In this document: positions 50,198 to 57,908 of the stretch, piece by piece | Layout of the letters: each line of letters opens with the position of its first letter | Position numbering within the stretch: the stretch's first letter is position 1 | Origin: Roseibium sp. MMSF_3412 | GTDB lineage: Bacteria > Pseudomonadota > Alphaproteobacteria > Rhizobiales > Stappiaceae | DNA: 64,000 nt | Reading direction: 5' to 3' | Assembly (NCBI RefSeq): GCF_030733265.1 | Contig: NZ_JASHJI010000005.1 | Location: 286,969 to 350,968, forward strand | Translations under genes and position numbers: made by a program | The notes under the pieces: model-generated | Told to the model about the DNA's origin: nothing | Database searches by the model: none | Seen by the model: the letters and a program-made list of their open reading frames with translations, nothing else

Positions 50198-51796
50198 ATG
50201 GAGGCAGATTTCGTCGTAATCGGGGCCGGATCGTCCGGTTGCGTTATCGCCAATCGCCTGAGCGAAAATTCTTCCAACAAGGTCATCCTGCTGGAGGCCG
50301 GTGGCCGGGATATAAACCCCTGGATCCACATTCCGGTCGGGTACTTCAAGACCATGCACAATCCGGCCGTCGACTGGTGTTACAAGACGGAACCCGATCC
50401 GGGGCTGAATGGCCGGTCGATCGACTGGCCGCGTGGAAAAGTGCTTGGCGGGTCGTCTTCCCTCAATGGCCTCCTCTATGTGCGCGGCCAGAAGGAGGAC
50501 TATGACCGCTGGCGTCAGATGGGCAATGAAGGCTGGAGTTGGGACGACGTCCTGCCCCTGTTCAAACGCTCGGAAGATCAGGAACGCGGCGCCGACGAAT
50601 TTCACGGAACAGGCGGACCGCTCTCCGTCTCGAACATGCGCATCCAACGGCCGATCTGCGATGCTTGGGTCGCTGCCGCGCAGACCGCGGGATACCCCTA
50701 CAATCCGGACTATAACGGTGCAACGCAGGAAGGCGTCGGCTATTTTCAGCTGACCACGAAAAACGGGCGCAGATGCAGTTCCGCGGTTGCCTTCCTCAAT
50801 CCGGCGCGCGCACGCGACAACCTCCAGATCATCACCCATGCCCTCGTCAGCCGGATCAATATGGATGGCAGGAAAGTCACCGGGATCACCTACAGGGACA
50901 AATCCGGAGCCGAAAAATCGATCACCGTCCGGCGCGAAGTCATCCTTTCCGGCGGTGCGATCAATTCTCCTCAGATCCTGATGCTGTCCGGCATCGGTGA
51001 TCCGGACCAGTTGCGCCAGAACGGCATTGAGCCGGTGCACGAACTTTCCGGCGTCGGTCAGGGCCTTCAGGATCACTTGCAGGCACGACTCGTCTTCAAG
51101 TGCAACGAGCCAACGCTCAACGATGAAGTCCGGAGCCTCTTCAACCAGGCGCGAATCGCGTTGAAATATGCTCTCTTCCGGGCTGGTCCGATGACGATGG
51201 CTGCCAGTCTGGCGACGGGTTTCCTGAAGACCCGGCCGGAACTGGAAACGCCTGACATCCAGTTTCACGTTCAGCCCTGGTCTGCAGATTCGCCCGGCGA
51301 AGGCGTACACCCCTTCTCTGCCTTCACAATGTCGGTGTGCCAGTTGCGCCCGGAAAGCCGCGGTGAGATCCGCCTCGACGGTCCCGACCCGCGCAGCTAT
51401 CCCAAGATCATTCCGAAATACCTGTCAACGGAGACCGACTGCCGGACGATTGTCGACGGGGTCAAGATTGCCCGCAAGATTGCCCGCCACGCTCCGCTCA
51501 CCTCCAAGATCGCCGAGGAATTCCGCCCGACGGCGACCCTCGACATGGACGACTACGAGGGAACGCTCGACTGGGCACGCCAGAACAGCGTCTCGATCTA
51601 TCACCCGACCGGAACCTGCAAGATGGGAACGGATGCCGGTTCGGTGGTCGACCCGCAACTGAAGGTGCACGGGATCGAGGGTTTGCGCGTTGCGGACTGC
51701 TCCATCATGCCCGAGATCGTGTCGGGGAACACCAACGCGCCTGCCATCATGATCGGCGAGAAGGCCTCGGACCTGATCCGCGCGAATGCTGCGTGA
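50198..51796 (+). CDS. GMC-family FAD oxidoreductase (choline-dehydrogenase-like)
   Basis: The 532-residue protein has the GMC layout: FAD motif VIGAGSSGCVIANRL and the Glu of LLEAGG, the signature WPRGKVLGGSSSLNGLLYVRG split over residues 78-98, SGGAINSPQILMLSGIG and a C-terminal HPTGTCKMG plus NTNAPA, the His/Asn catalytic pair. Family members oxidise choline, polyethylene glycol or other alcohols. It is divergent from the second TRAP operon and probably oxidises the imported compound. A GGGAG ribosome-binding site precedes the ATG. It is not in a bet operon, so choline is not assured. Confidence 0.92.
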   Translation: MEADFVVIGAGSSGCVIANRLSENSSNKVILLEAGGRDINPWIHIPVGYFKTMHNPAVDWCYKTEPDPGLNGRSIDWPRGKVLGGSSSLNGLLYVRGQKEDYDRWRQMGNEGWSWDDVLPLFKRSEDQERGADEFHGTGGPLSVSNMRIQRPICDAWVAAAQTAGYPYNPDYNGATQEGVGYFQLTTKNGRRCSSAVAFLNPARARDNLQIITHALVSRINMDGRKVTGITYRDKSGAEKSITVRREVILSGGAINSPQILMLSGIGDPDQLRQNGIEPVHELSGVGQGLQDHLQARLVFKCNEPTLNDEVRSLFNQARIALKYALFRAGPMTMAASLATGFLKTRPELETPDIQFHVQPWSADSPGEGVHPFSAFTMSVCQLRPESRGEIRLDGPDPRSYPKIIPKYLSTETDCRTIVDGVKIARKIARHAPLTSKIAEEFRPTATLDMDDYEGTLDWARQNSVSIYHPTGTCKMGTDAGSVVDPQLKVHGIEGLRVADCSIMPEIVSGNTNAPAIMIGEKASDLIRANAA

Positions 51797-51840
51797 GACC
51801 GCGGAAACCTTAGCGTGAGTTGACCTTCGGCTTCAGGGGA

Positions 51841-53454
51841 CTACGCCGTCGCGCCCCGCGTGTTCGTTTCGTGGATCTCGATCAGGGCGGGTCCCTTCCG
51901 GTCTGCGAAACGCTGAAGCGCCGACGCTAGCTCGGTGACATCGTCCAGCCGTATGGATGGGACGCCATAGGCATCGGCGATCTTCAGAAAATCGGGTGCG
52001 GACGGCGTAACGCCTTCCGGCTCGATCCCGCATTCGATCATGTAGGTGCCGATCTCGCCATAGCCGTCATTGTTCCAGACAAGAAAAATGACGTTCGCTT
52101 CACAGTCCCTTGCGGACCCGATTTCGGCAAGCGAGAACTGGAACCCGCCATCCCCGACAAGGCAGACAACGGGCGTATCCGGTTCGCCGAGGCTTGCTCC
52201 GATAGCCGATGGCGGCCCATATCCAAGCGCACCGAAACCGGTCGCGGCGTTGAACCAGCCTTTCGGGCGTCCTGCCTCGAAGAAAAGATTGCCCGAATAG
52301 ATCGCCTGGGTTGAATCGCCGACAATAACGCAGCCCGGCAGGCTATCCCGGATCGTCTCAAGCAAGCCGATCTCGGTCCGCATCTTCGGGGTCAGGCCGG
52401 ACAAGGCCGCGTCCCGGCACGCTTTTGCCCTAGCAGCGCCCTCCCTGTCGACCTTGCGATCTTCCAGTTCGGGCAGAAGGTCATCGAGCAGCAACTCCAC
52501 ACTGGAAAGGATGCGAAGAGACGCCGCAGGACCGCGCGTCAGCTGGTCCGGATCGATATCGACCCGCACCAGATCTCTTAATTCCGGGAACCCTCCATCG
52601 GCATACATGTCGTAATCCGTTTGTCCCATCTGCGTCCCGAGCGCGATAACGGTGTCGGACGCCGCCAGAAGCGCGCGGACCGCGGCGAGGCTCGGACTTG
52701 CAGGCACGGAAAGCGGATCGCCGGCGAGCAGACCTCTGGCGTTGACCGTGGTGACAACCGGTGCGTCGATGCACTGTGCCAGTTTCCTGATCTTTTCCGG
52801 GGATGCGACGGCCCCACCGCCGCATAGAATTACGGGGGCCTTCGCGCCCCGGCATTTTTCCGCCAGCACGGCAACATCAGACGAGGCCGCGCGCGGTCCG
52901 CTCAGTTTCCTCGCCGCTGAAGCCTGCACCTCGATGGGATTGTCCATGACATCGGTCGGGATCTCGATATGCACCGGCCCCGGCCTTCTGGACTGAAGCA
53001 CAGAGAAGGCACGTTCCATGACCACCGGCAGATCGCGCGGTTCGTGCAGCGTATGCGTCATCCGGGAGACGCTCGCCATCGTCGCACGCTGATCGGGCAA
53101 TTCATGCAGCCAGCCTTCGCCGTGCCCGAGGCTCGCGCGGGCATTGACACCCGAGATCACCAGCATCGGCACGGAATCCTGGTAGGCCTGTGCCATCGCA
53201 GTGATCGCGTTGGTGACACCTGGCCCGGTAATCAGAAGCGCAACACCGGGCTTTCCGGTCATGCGCGCATAGCCGTCGGCCATGAAACCCGCACCCTGCT
53301 CGTGGCGCGGTGTGACATGGCGAATGTCCGATGCCGCAAGCCCCCGGTAAAGCTCGACGGTGTGAATGCCCGGAATCCCGAAAACGACGTCCACGCCATT
53401 GGCTTCAAGTATGTCGATCAGCGCTTCGCCGACCGTTTTTGTCACGACGCCCAT
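51841..53454 (-). CDS. aruI: Thiamine-diphosphate enzyme, 5-guanidino-2-oxopentanoate decarboxylase-like
   Basis: The 537-residue protein is a ThDP enzyme of the acetolactate synthase type. It has the catalytic Glu segment PRHEQGAGFMADGYAR near residue 50 and the ThDP-binding GDGGFQFSLAEIGSA to WNNDGYG segment near 430-460. The HGEGWLHELPDQ motif agrees with my recollection of AruI, which decarboxylates 2-ketoarginine to 4-guanidinobutyraldehyde. Its start overlaps the end of the aminotransferase gene by 13 bases. With AruH-like upstream this gives the first two steps of the arginine transaminase route. Another 2-keto acid is possible. Confidence 0.82.
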   Translation of the reverse strand: MGVVTKTVGEALIDILEANGVDVVFGIPGIHTVELYRGLAASDIRHVTPRHEQGAGFMADGYARMTGKPGVALLITGPGVTNAITAMAQAYQDSVPMLVISGVNARASLGHGEGWLHELPDQRATMASVSRMTHTLHEPRDLPVVMERAFSVLQSRRPGPVHIEIPTDVMDNPIEVQASAARKLSGPRAASSDVAVLAEKCRGAKAPVILCGGGAVASPEKIRKLAQCIDAPVVTTVNARGLLAGDPLSVPASPSLAAVRALLAASDTVIALGTQMGQTDYDMYADGGFPELRDLVRVDIDPDQLTRGPAASLRILSSVELLLDDLLPELEDRKVDREGAARAKACRDAALSGLTPKMRTEIGLLETIRDSLPGCVIVGDSTQAIYSGNLFFEAGRPKGWFNAATGFGALGYGPPSAIGASLGEPDTPVVCLVGDGGFQFSLAEIGSARDCEANVIFLVWNNDGYGEIGTYMIECGIEPEGVTPSAPDFLKIADAYGVPSIRLDDVTELASALQRFADRKGPALIEIHETNTRGATA

Positions 53455-54641
53455 TTTTGCGTGCCCTTGTCTTTGTCCAGGTTGTCGGAAAATGCTGCGA
53501 TCCGGTCCAGCGCTTCTGCAAGAACATCGTCGGGCACTGTCAGGGAAAGGCGAATGTAGTCTTCTGCCTGATCACCAAAGGACGCACCGGGCATCACGGC
53601 GACCCCCTTCGTCTCGAGCAGCCGCTCCGCAAAGACGGTCCCGTCCAGTCCCGTCGCTCCGACATCGATCAGCAGGAACATACCGGCCTCCGGCATCATC
53701 GGCCGCAGCGCGTTGTGTCCGCCGAGCCGGTCCATGATCAACGCCGCGCGCCGTGCATAAAGCGCACGCATACGCTCAGCGGTATCGAATTCTTCCGTCA
53801 GGGCCTTCGCGGTCATGTCTGCGATAAAGGGCTGCCCGCCGAACAGCATGGTTTCCGAAACGGCCAGAAGACGCGTGCAGAACTCTTGCGGTCCAACCGC
53901 CCAGCCCGAGCGAAAGCCGGGTGCTGCATGCGATTTGGAAATCGATGAAACGACAATCGTACGCTCGGCGAGTTCCGGCAGGTCGAAAGGCGATGCAAAT
54001 TCGCCGGTAAAGATCAGCTCTTCATAGACCTCATCGCACACAATCCAGAGATTATGCCGGATACAGGCTTCGCCAATCGCCTTGAGTTCTTCCCGCGTGA
54101 GCGTTGCCCCTGTCGGATTGTGCGGCGTATTCAGTAGCAGCACCCTGCTTTGCGGCGTCACGCAACGATCCAGATCGGTGGCCTGAAGGTGAAATCCCTT
54201 CTCCGCACGCAAGGGCACTGGCACCATGGATGCACCCGTCGCCGCGATCACGCCTTCATAAGTCGCATAGAGCGGGTCGCACACAAGAACCGCATCGCCG
54301 GCTTCCACGAGGCCGAGCATGACAGCAAAGAGCGCGGTCTGCGTACCTGGAAAACAAAGAATGTTGCCTTCACCGACGCCGGCCTGTCTTTGACTGTATT
54401 TTTCCACAAGCGCAGCAACGACACCCGGCTCTCCACGCCCGTTGGAATAGCGCGTGCGCCCTTCCCGCATTGCCCGGCTGGCCTCATCGAGCAGCGCTTC
54501 GTCGGGCCGGATATCCGGCTCGCCGATCGTCAGCTCAATTATGGGAAGTCCTTTTGACGCCATTTCCCGTGCCTTCAGGTGCACGGCCCATTTGCCCGAA
54601 CCCAGGTGGGCAAGTCGGTCGGTTATCGACGCGTAACGCAT
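53442..54641 (-). CDS. aruH: PLP-dependent aminotransferase, arginine:pyruvate transaminase-like
   Basis: The 399-residue protein is a class I/II aminotransferase: TIGEPDIRPDEALL, NTPHNPTGATLTREEL, VCDEVYEELIF, and the PLP lysine in VSSISKSHAAPGFRSGW. Its coupling with the AruI-like decarboxylase gene supports AruH, which transfers the amino group of arginine to pyruvate. It begins MRYASITDRLAHLGSGKWAV. A TetR regulator gene ends 2 bp upstream of the ATG, on the same strand. Confidence 0.82.
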   Translation of the reverse strand: MRYASITDRLAHLGSGKWAVHLKAREMASKGLPIIELTIGEPDIRPDEALLDEASRAMREGRTRYSNGRGEPGVVAALVEKYSQRQAGVGEGNILCFPGTQTALFAVMLGLVEAGDAVLVCDPLYATYEGVIAATGASMVPVPLRAEKGFHLQATDLDRCVTPQSRVLLLNTPHNPTGATLTREELKAIGEACIRHNLWIVCDEVYEELIFTGEFASPFDLPELAERTIVVSSISKSHAAPGFRSGWAVGPQEFCTRLLAVSETMLFGGQPFIADMTAKALTEEFDTAERMRALYARRAALIMDRLGGHNALRPMMPEAGMFLLIDVGATGLDGTVFAERLLETKGVAVMPGASFGDQAEDYIRLSLTVPDDVLAEALDRIAAFSDNLDKDKGTQKWAS

Positions 54642-54643
54642 GG

Positions 54644-55300
54644 TCAGGTCTTTCGAATTGGAGGAGCAGGATTTGCGTCCAGGCAGATCCCGCCGAGCAG
54701 GGCTTCAACGGAACGGATCGCAATGTCGGATAAAGGTGTGTCTGCAAAGAGTTCACCTGCCAGCGTGCCTTCAAGCCAGAGGCCGTCGATCAGCCCGTTG
54801 ATGGCAATGGCAAGTTCCCGGCAGGTGGCCGGGTCCGGATCGCGTTCCGCCTCTTTCAGCACATCCGTGACGAGATCTTCCAGCACGGACCGGAACGCCG
54901 TGTAGCTTTCCAGATGAATTTGCGCGAAGACGGGGTCGACGCGGACACGGCTGATGAAGGCCGCCCAGAGGGACAGCCGTTTCGCGTCAGCGACGGGCGT
55001 GCTCAGATTTGCCACGATGAACGCACGCAACCGGCCCCGCGCGGTCGGATGGACACCCTCGGCTGCATCCATGACACCGCCGATCAGACCGGCCATCAGG
55101 TCGCGATAGGCGGCGTGGAGCATCTGATCCTTGCTGACGAAATAGTGCCGGATCAACCCCTGCGTGACACCCGCGCGCGCAGCGATTTCACGCACGGTCG
55201 CGTTTTCCAGGCCGGTCTCTGCGATGCAGTCCAGGGTCGCGGCAATGAGGTCCCTGCGCCGGTCAGCCTCGCTGGCGCGATGAAACGAGCGGCGGCTCAT
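54644..55300 (-). CDS. TetR-family regulator (BetI-like)
   Basis: From the ATG at 55300 the product is 218 residues, with a TetR helix-turn-helix (ATVREIAARAGVTQGLIRHYF, residues about 33-53) and a ligand domain resembling BetI (LSLWAAFISRVRVDPVFAQI, LIDGLWLEGTLAG). It precedes aruH and aruI as the first gene of the operon. The longer frame to 55396 has no good start. It could respond to arginine-derived or guanidino compounds, and may also control the divergent amidohydrolase. Confidence 0.88.
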   Translation of the reverse strand: MSRRSFHRASEADRRRDLIAATLDCIAETGLENATVREIAARAGVTQGLIRHYFVSKDQMLHAAYRDLMAGLIGGVMDAAEGVHPTARGRLRAFIVANLSTPVADAKRLSLWAAFISRVRVDPVFAQIHLESYTAFRSVLEDLVTDVLKEAERDPDPATCRELAIAINGLIDGLWLEGTLAGELFADTPLSDIAIRSVEALLGGICLDANPAPPIRKT

Positions 55301-55580
55301 CGCAAGACCCGCCCAAGGCCACACGTCAAATGGAGGACGCACACACTTTCGCACGGTGGTGTAAATGCACTCCAAAACGCGCGCTCGCCACCGCACAACA
55401 TGAGCAAAACGTCCTTTGTGAATGAAGTCGATATTCGATCTGGATAGCTCTTATTATACGCTTGAATAACAAGCAGGCAAGTGCAAAACTGCGCGTCACA
55501 TTTGGATCGCAGCGCCTCGGCAAAACAGGCGGAACACAGGTCCCGCCATGAGGAACCAACCCAATTCGCAGTAGAGAGAC
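55301..55580. other. Divergent promoter region, tetR to M20 gene
   Basis: No gene is supported in this 280-bp gap. A short AT-rich dyad, TTATTATACGCTTGAATAA (55451-55469; arms of 5 bp), is the best candidate for an operator of the TetR-type regulator or a promoter. Confidence 0.4.
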
Positions 55581-56744
55581 ATGACCTTCCAGCCCCAGAA
55601 CCGCGACCCCGACCTTGTTGCCATGCGACGCCGGCTTCATGCCATCCCGGAAATCGGCCTGTCGGAATTCAAGACCTCCGACATCGTCGCGGCAGAGCTG
55701 GCAAGGCTCGGCTACCAGGTGACACGCGGGCTCGCAAAGACCGGGATCGTTGCGACACTGCGGAATGGAGACGGTGAAAGAAGCATCGGTCTCAGGGCCG
55801 ATTTCGATGCGCTGCCGATTGAGGAACAGACCGGCGCGGACTACGCCAGCACCCACCCCGGCCACATGCACGCCTGCGGGCATGATGGCCATACGGCGAT
55901 GCTGCTCGGGGCGGCCGCAATGCTCGCGGAAAGACGGCAGTTCAGCGGCACCGTTCATCTGATCTTTCAGCCGGCCGAAGAAAATTTCGGCGGCGCCAAA
56001 CTGATGATCGAGGACGGCCTCTTCGACCGGTTCCCCTGCGATGCCGTATTTGGCCTTCACAACGAGCCTTCCCTGCCCTTCGGCAGCTTTGCCTTCAGGG
56101 AGGGCGAGATGATGGCCGCTGCCGATGAATGCAGGATCACCATTGTCGGCAAGGGCGGCCATGGCGCCGAGCCGCATCTGGCCGCCGACCCGATCGTCTG
56201 CGGCGCGAGCATCATCATGGCGCTCCAGACGATCATTTCACGCAACACGCAGGCATCACAGCCCGCGGTGATCACCGTTGGCACATTCCATGGCGGCAAT
56301 GCCAGCAACGTCATTCCCGAACGTGCCGAGATGTGCCTGACGGTGCGCGCGCTCGATGCGGATACGCGCGACAACCTGGAAAAACGGGTCAGAACGGTCG
56401 CCGAAGGTCAGGCGGCAAGTTACGGCATGCAGGTTGAGATCGACTATGAGCGTTTTTATCCGCCACTGATCAATCCGAAAACCGAAACGGACTACGTGCG
56501 CAGTTTCGCAAAAAGCTTCGCCGGCAGCGACAAGGTCCACGACATGCAGCACCCGATCATGGGCAGCGAGGACTTCTCCTACTTTCTGGAAGAGAGGCCC
56601 GGCTGCTATTTCCTGCTCGGAACGGCCCGAACCGAAAACGATCCGCCGCTCCATCATCCAAAATACGATTTCAACGATGATGCCCTGCCGATCGGCGCAG
56701 CATTCTGGACGGAACTTGTCGAGGATTTCCTCGCGCGCGACTGA
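55581..56744 (+). CDS. M20-family amidohydrolase (hippurate hydrolase-like)
   Basis: The 387-residue protein belongs to the M20D/hippurate hydrolase group. It has metal-site motifs HACGHDGHTAML (near 96-107), FQPAEENFGGAKLMI, GLHNEPSLPFG, GGHGAEPH in the lid domain, and MGSEDFSYFLE near the C-terminus. It hydrolyses N-acyl or related amides. The neighbouring arginine genes suggest an N-acyl amino acid or guanidino amide, but this is inference. An AGAGAGAC ribosome-binding site precedes the ATG. Confidence 0.9.
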   Translation: MTFQPQNRDPDLVAMRRRLHAIPEIGLSEFKTSDIVAAELARLGYQVTRGLAKTGIVATLRNGDGERSIGLRADFDALPIEEQTGADYASTHPGHMHACGHDGHTAMLLGAAAMLAERRQFSGTVHLIFQPAEENFGGAKLMIEDGLFDRFPCDAVFGLHNEPSLPFGSFAFREGEMMAAADECRITIVGKGGHGAEPHLAADPIVCGASIIMALQTIISRNTQASQPAVITVGTFHGGNASNVIPERAEMCLTVRALDADTRDNLEKRVRTVAEGQAASYGMQVEIDYERFYPPLINPKTETDYVRSFAKSFAGSDKVHDMQHPIMGSEDFSYFLEERPGCYFLLGTARTENDPPLHHPKYDFNDDALPIGAAFWTELVEDFLARD

Positions 56745-57374
56745 GACGCGGTCCACCGGGCTCGCTCTTGCGCCAACCGGCAGCGCTCGGGCCCTGCAAA
56801 CTTGTCTGATAGGCTGCGACCACTCTTGCTTCGCAGCAACACGCAGAACAGAAGATTTGATTCTTGAATATTATTGAATAATTCATGAATGAATATCAAT
56901 AAAATTGATAATGTGATTGAAATCACAAAGCAAAAACACAATATTTATTTCCAAGAGTGATCAATATCACAATAAAAGTAAAATTTTATTACTTTGTGAC
57001 CTCAATCACGCCAAAAATTATTGATAATAATTCTTTAGTGACGCACATCACTACAGATTAACCAAAAATGACCCAAGGTCATCTTGTCACGAAGCGGTGC
57101 TCAAAGAGCTGACCTGCAGGTGACGGGGGCTCAGAGTTGTTGCACAGGACACTTCGTCCGGAATTTCCCCCAATTGACGACCTGGCTGCTGCAGCGGCCT
57201 GACTGACGAATTCAGCGGCCGCTGGCTGCTGCGAATTTGCATGTGGTTTCAAACGGATGCGGGATCAGGGATCCAGCCTCCCGGACATAAACCGCCGGTC
57301 GGCAAGCGACCGCCGGAACGGATACGTGCGGCCTTTTCTCAATACACGCCGCGTGCAGGAAAGAGAGCAGAACA
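56745..57374. promoter_or_regulatory. AT-rich region with four CRP-like dyads upstream of hlyC/RTX
   Basis: No gene is supported. The stretch 56860-57060 is extremely AT-rich. It holds four 16-bp dyads of the form NGTGAY-N4-ATCACN: 56912-56927 (TGTGAT-TGAA-ATCACA), 56956-56971 (AGTGAT-CAAT-ATCACA), 56995-57010 (TGTGAC-CTCA-ATCACG) and 57037-57052 (AGTGAC-GCAC-ATCACT). Their centres are 44, 39 and 42 bp apart, about four helix turns, so the sites are on one face of the DNA. A CRP/FNR-type regulator is implied. The ribosome-binding site AGGAAAGAG precedes the ATG at 57375. Confidence 0.7.
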
Positions 57375-57857
57375 ATGAACGTGACTGTTGATACGCAAGA
57401 AAATGGCCTGCCCGACTTTGCGCTGCTGGGGGAAAGCCTCGCGCTGATGGCGCATTGCGACCTTTACCGGTCGCGCAGCATCGACCAGTTCGGCGCCCTG
57501 ATCCTTCCGCCGATGCGCCTGGGTCAGTTCAGGATCTGGCGCCGCGGCGGCGTCGCGGTTGCGCTGGCGACCTGGGCCTACCTGGATGCAGGCACCGAAC
57601 GCACCGTCCTTGAGGATGACGAGCCTTTGGCTCCGGAAGACTGGGCCTGCGGAGACCGGCCCGTGGTCATGGATCTCGTCGCTCCCTTCGGTGATGGCTT
57701 CGCCGCCTCAAGGGATCTGGTCCGGACAATTTTCCCCGGCATCGCCTTCAAGGCCGTGCGCCGTTCGCCGGAAGGCGACGCGCGCCGCATCGTGCAGTTC
57801 GCCGGCCTGACCGCCGACGGAGACAAGGTTGCTCCCTCCTCCCGCTTCGCAGCCTGA
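57375..57857 (+). CDS. HlyC/RtxC-like toxin-activating lysine acyltransferase homologue
   Basis: The 160-residue protein aligns along its length with HlyC-type acyltransferases: FGALILPPMRLGQFRIW matches the HlyC strand and turn region after its first helix, WAYLD matches WANL, EDWACGDRPVVMDLVAPFGD matches HlyC [20 protein letters not shown], and FPGIAFKAVRRSPEGDA matches the FRAIRVDP region. The Asp equivalent to HlyC Asp92 is kept (Asp100). The position of the catalytic His23 (SPLHR in HlyC) aligns with Tyr31 (CDLYR), with His27 four residues before. So the essential His may be replaced. The adjacent repeat protein, 51 bp downstream, is the presumed substrate. Confidence 0.88.
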   Translation: MNVTVDTQENGLPDFALLGESLALMAHCDLYRSRSIDQFGALILPPMRLGQFRIWRRGGVAVALATWAYLDAGTERTVLEDDEPLAPEDWACGDRPVVMDLVAPFGDGFAASRDLVRTIFPGIAFKAVRRSPEGDARRIVQFAGLTADGDKVAPSSRFAA

Positions 57858-57908
57858 TTTTCAAAAAAGTAATCGTTTTAACAATCGCTTGGACAAGGAA
57901 TTTGACCC

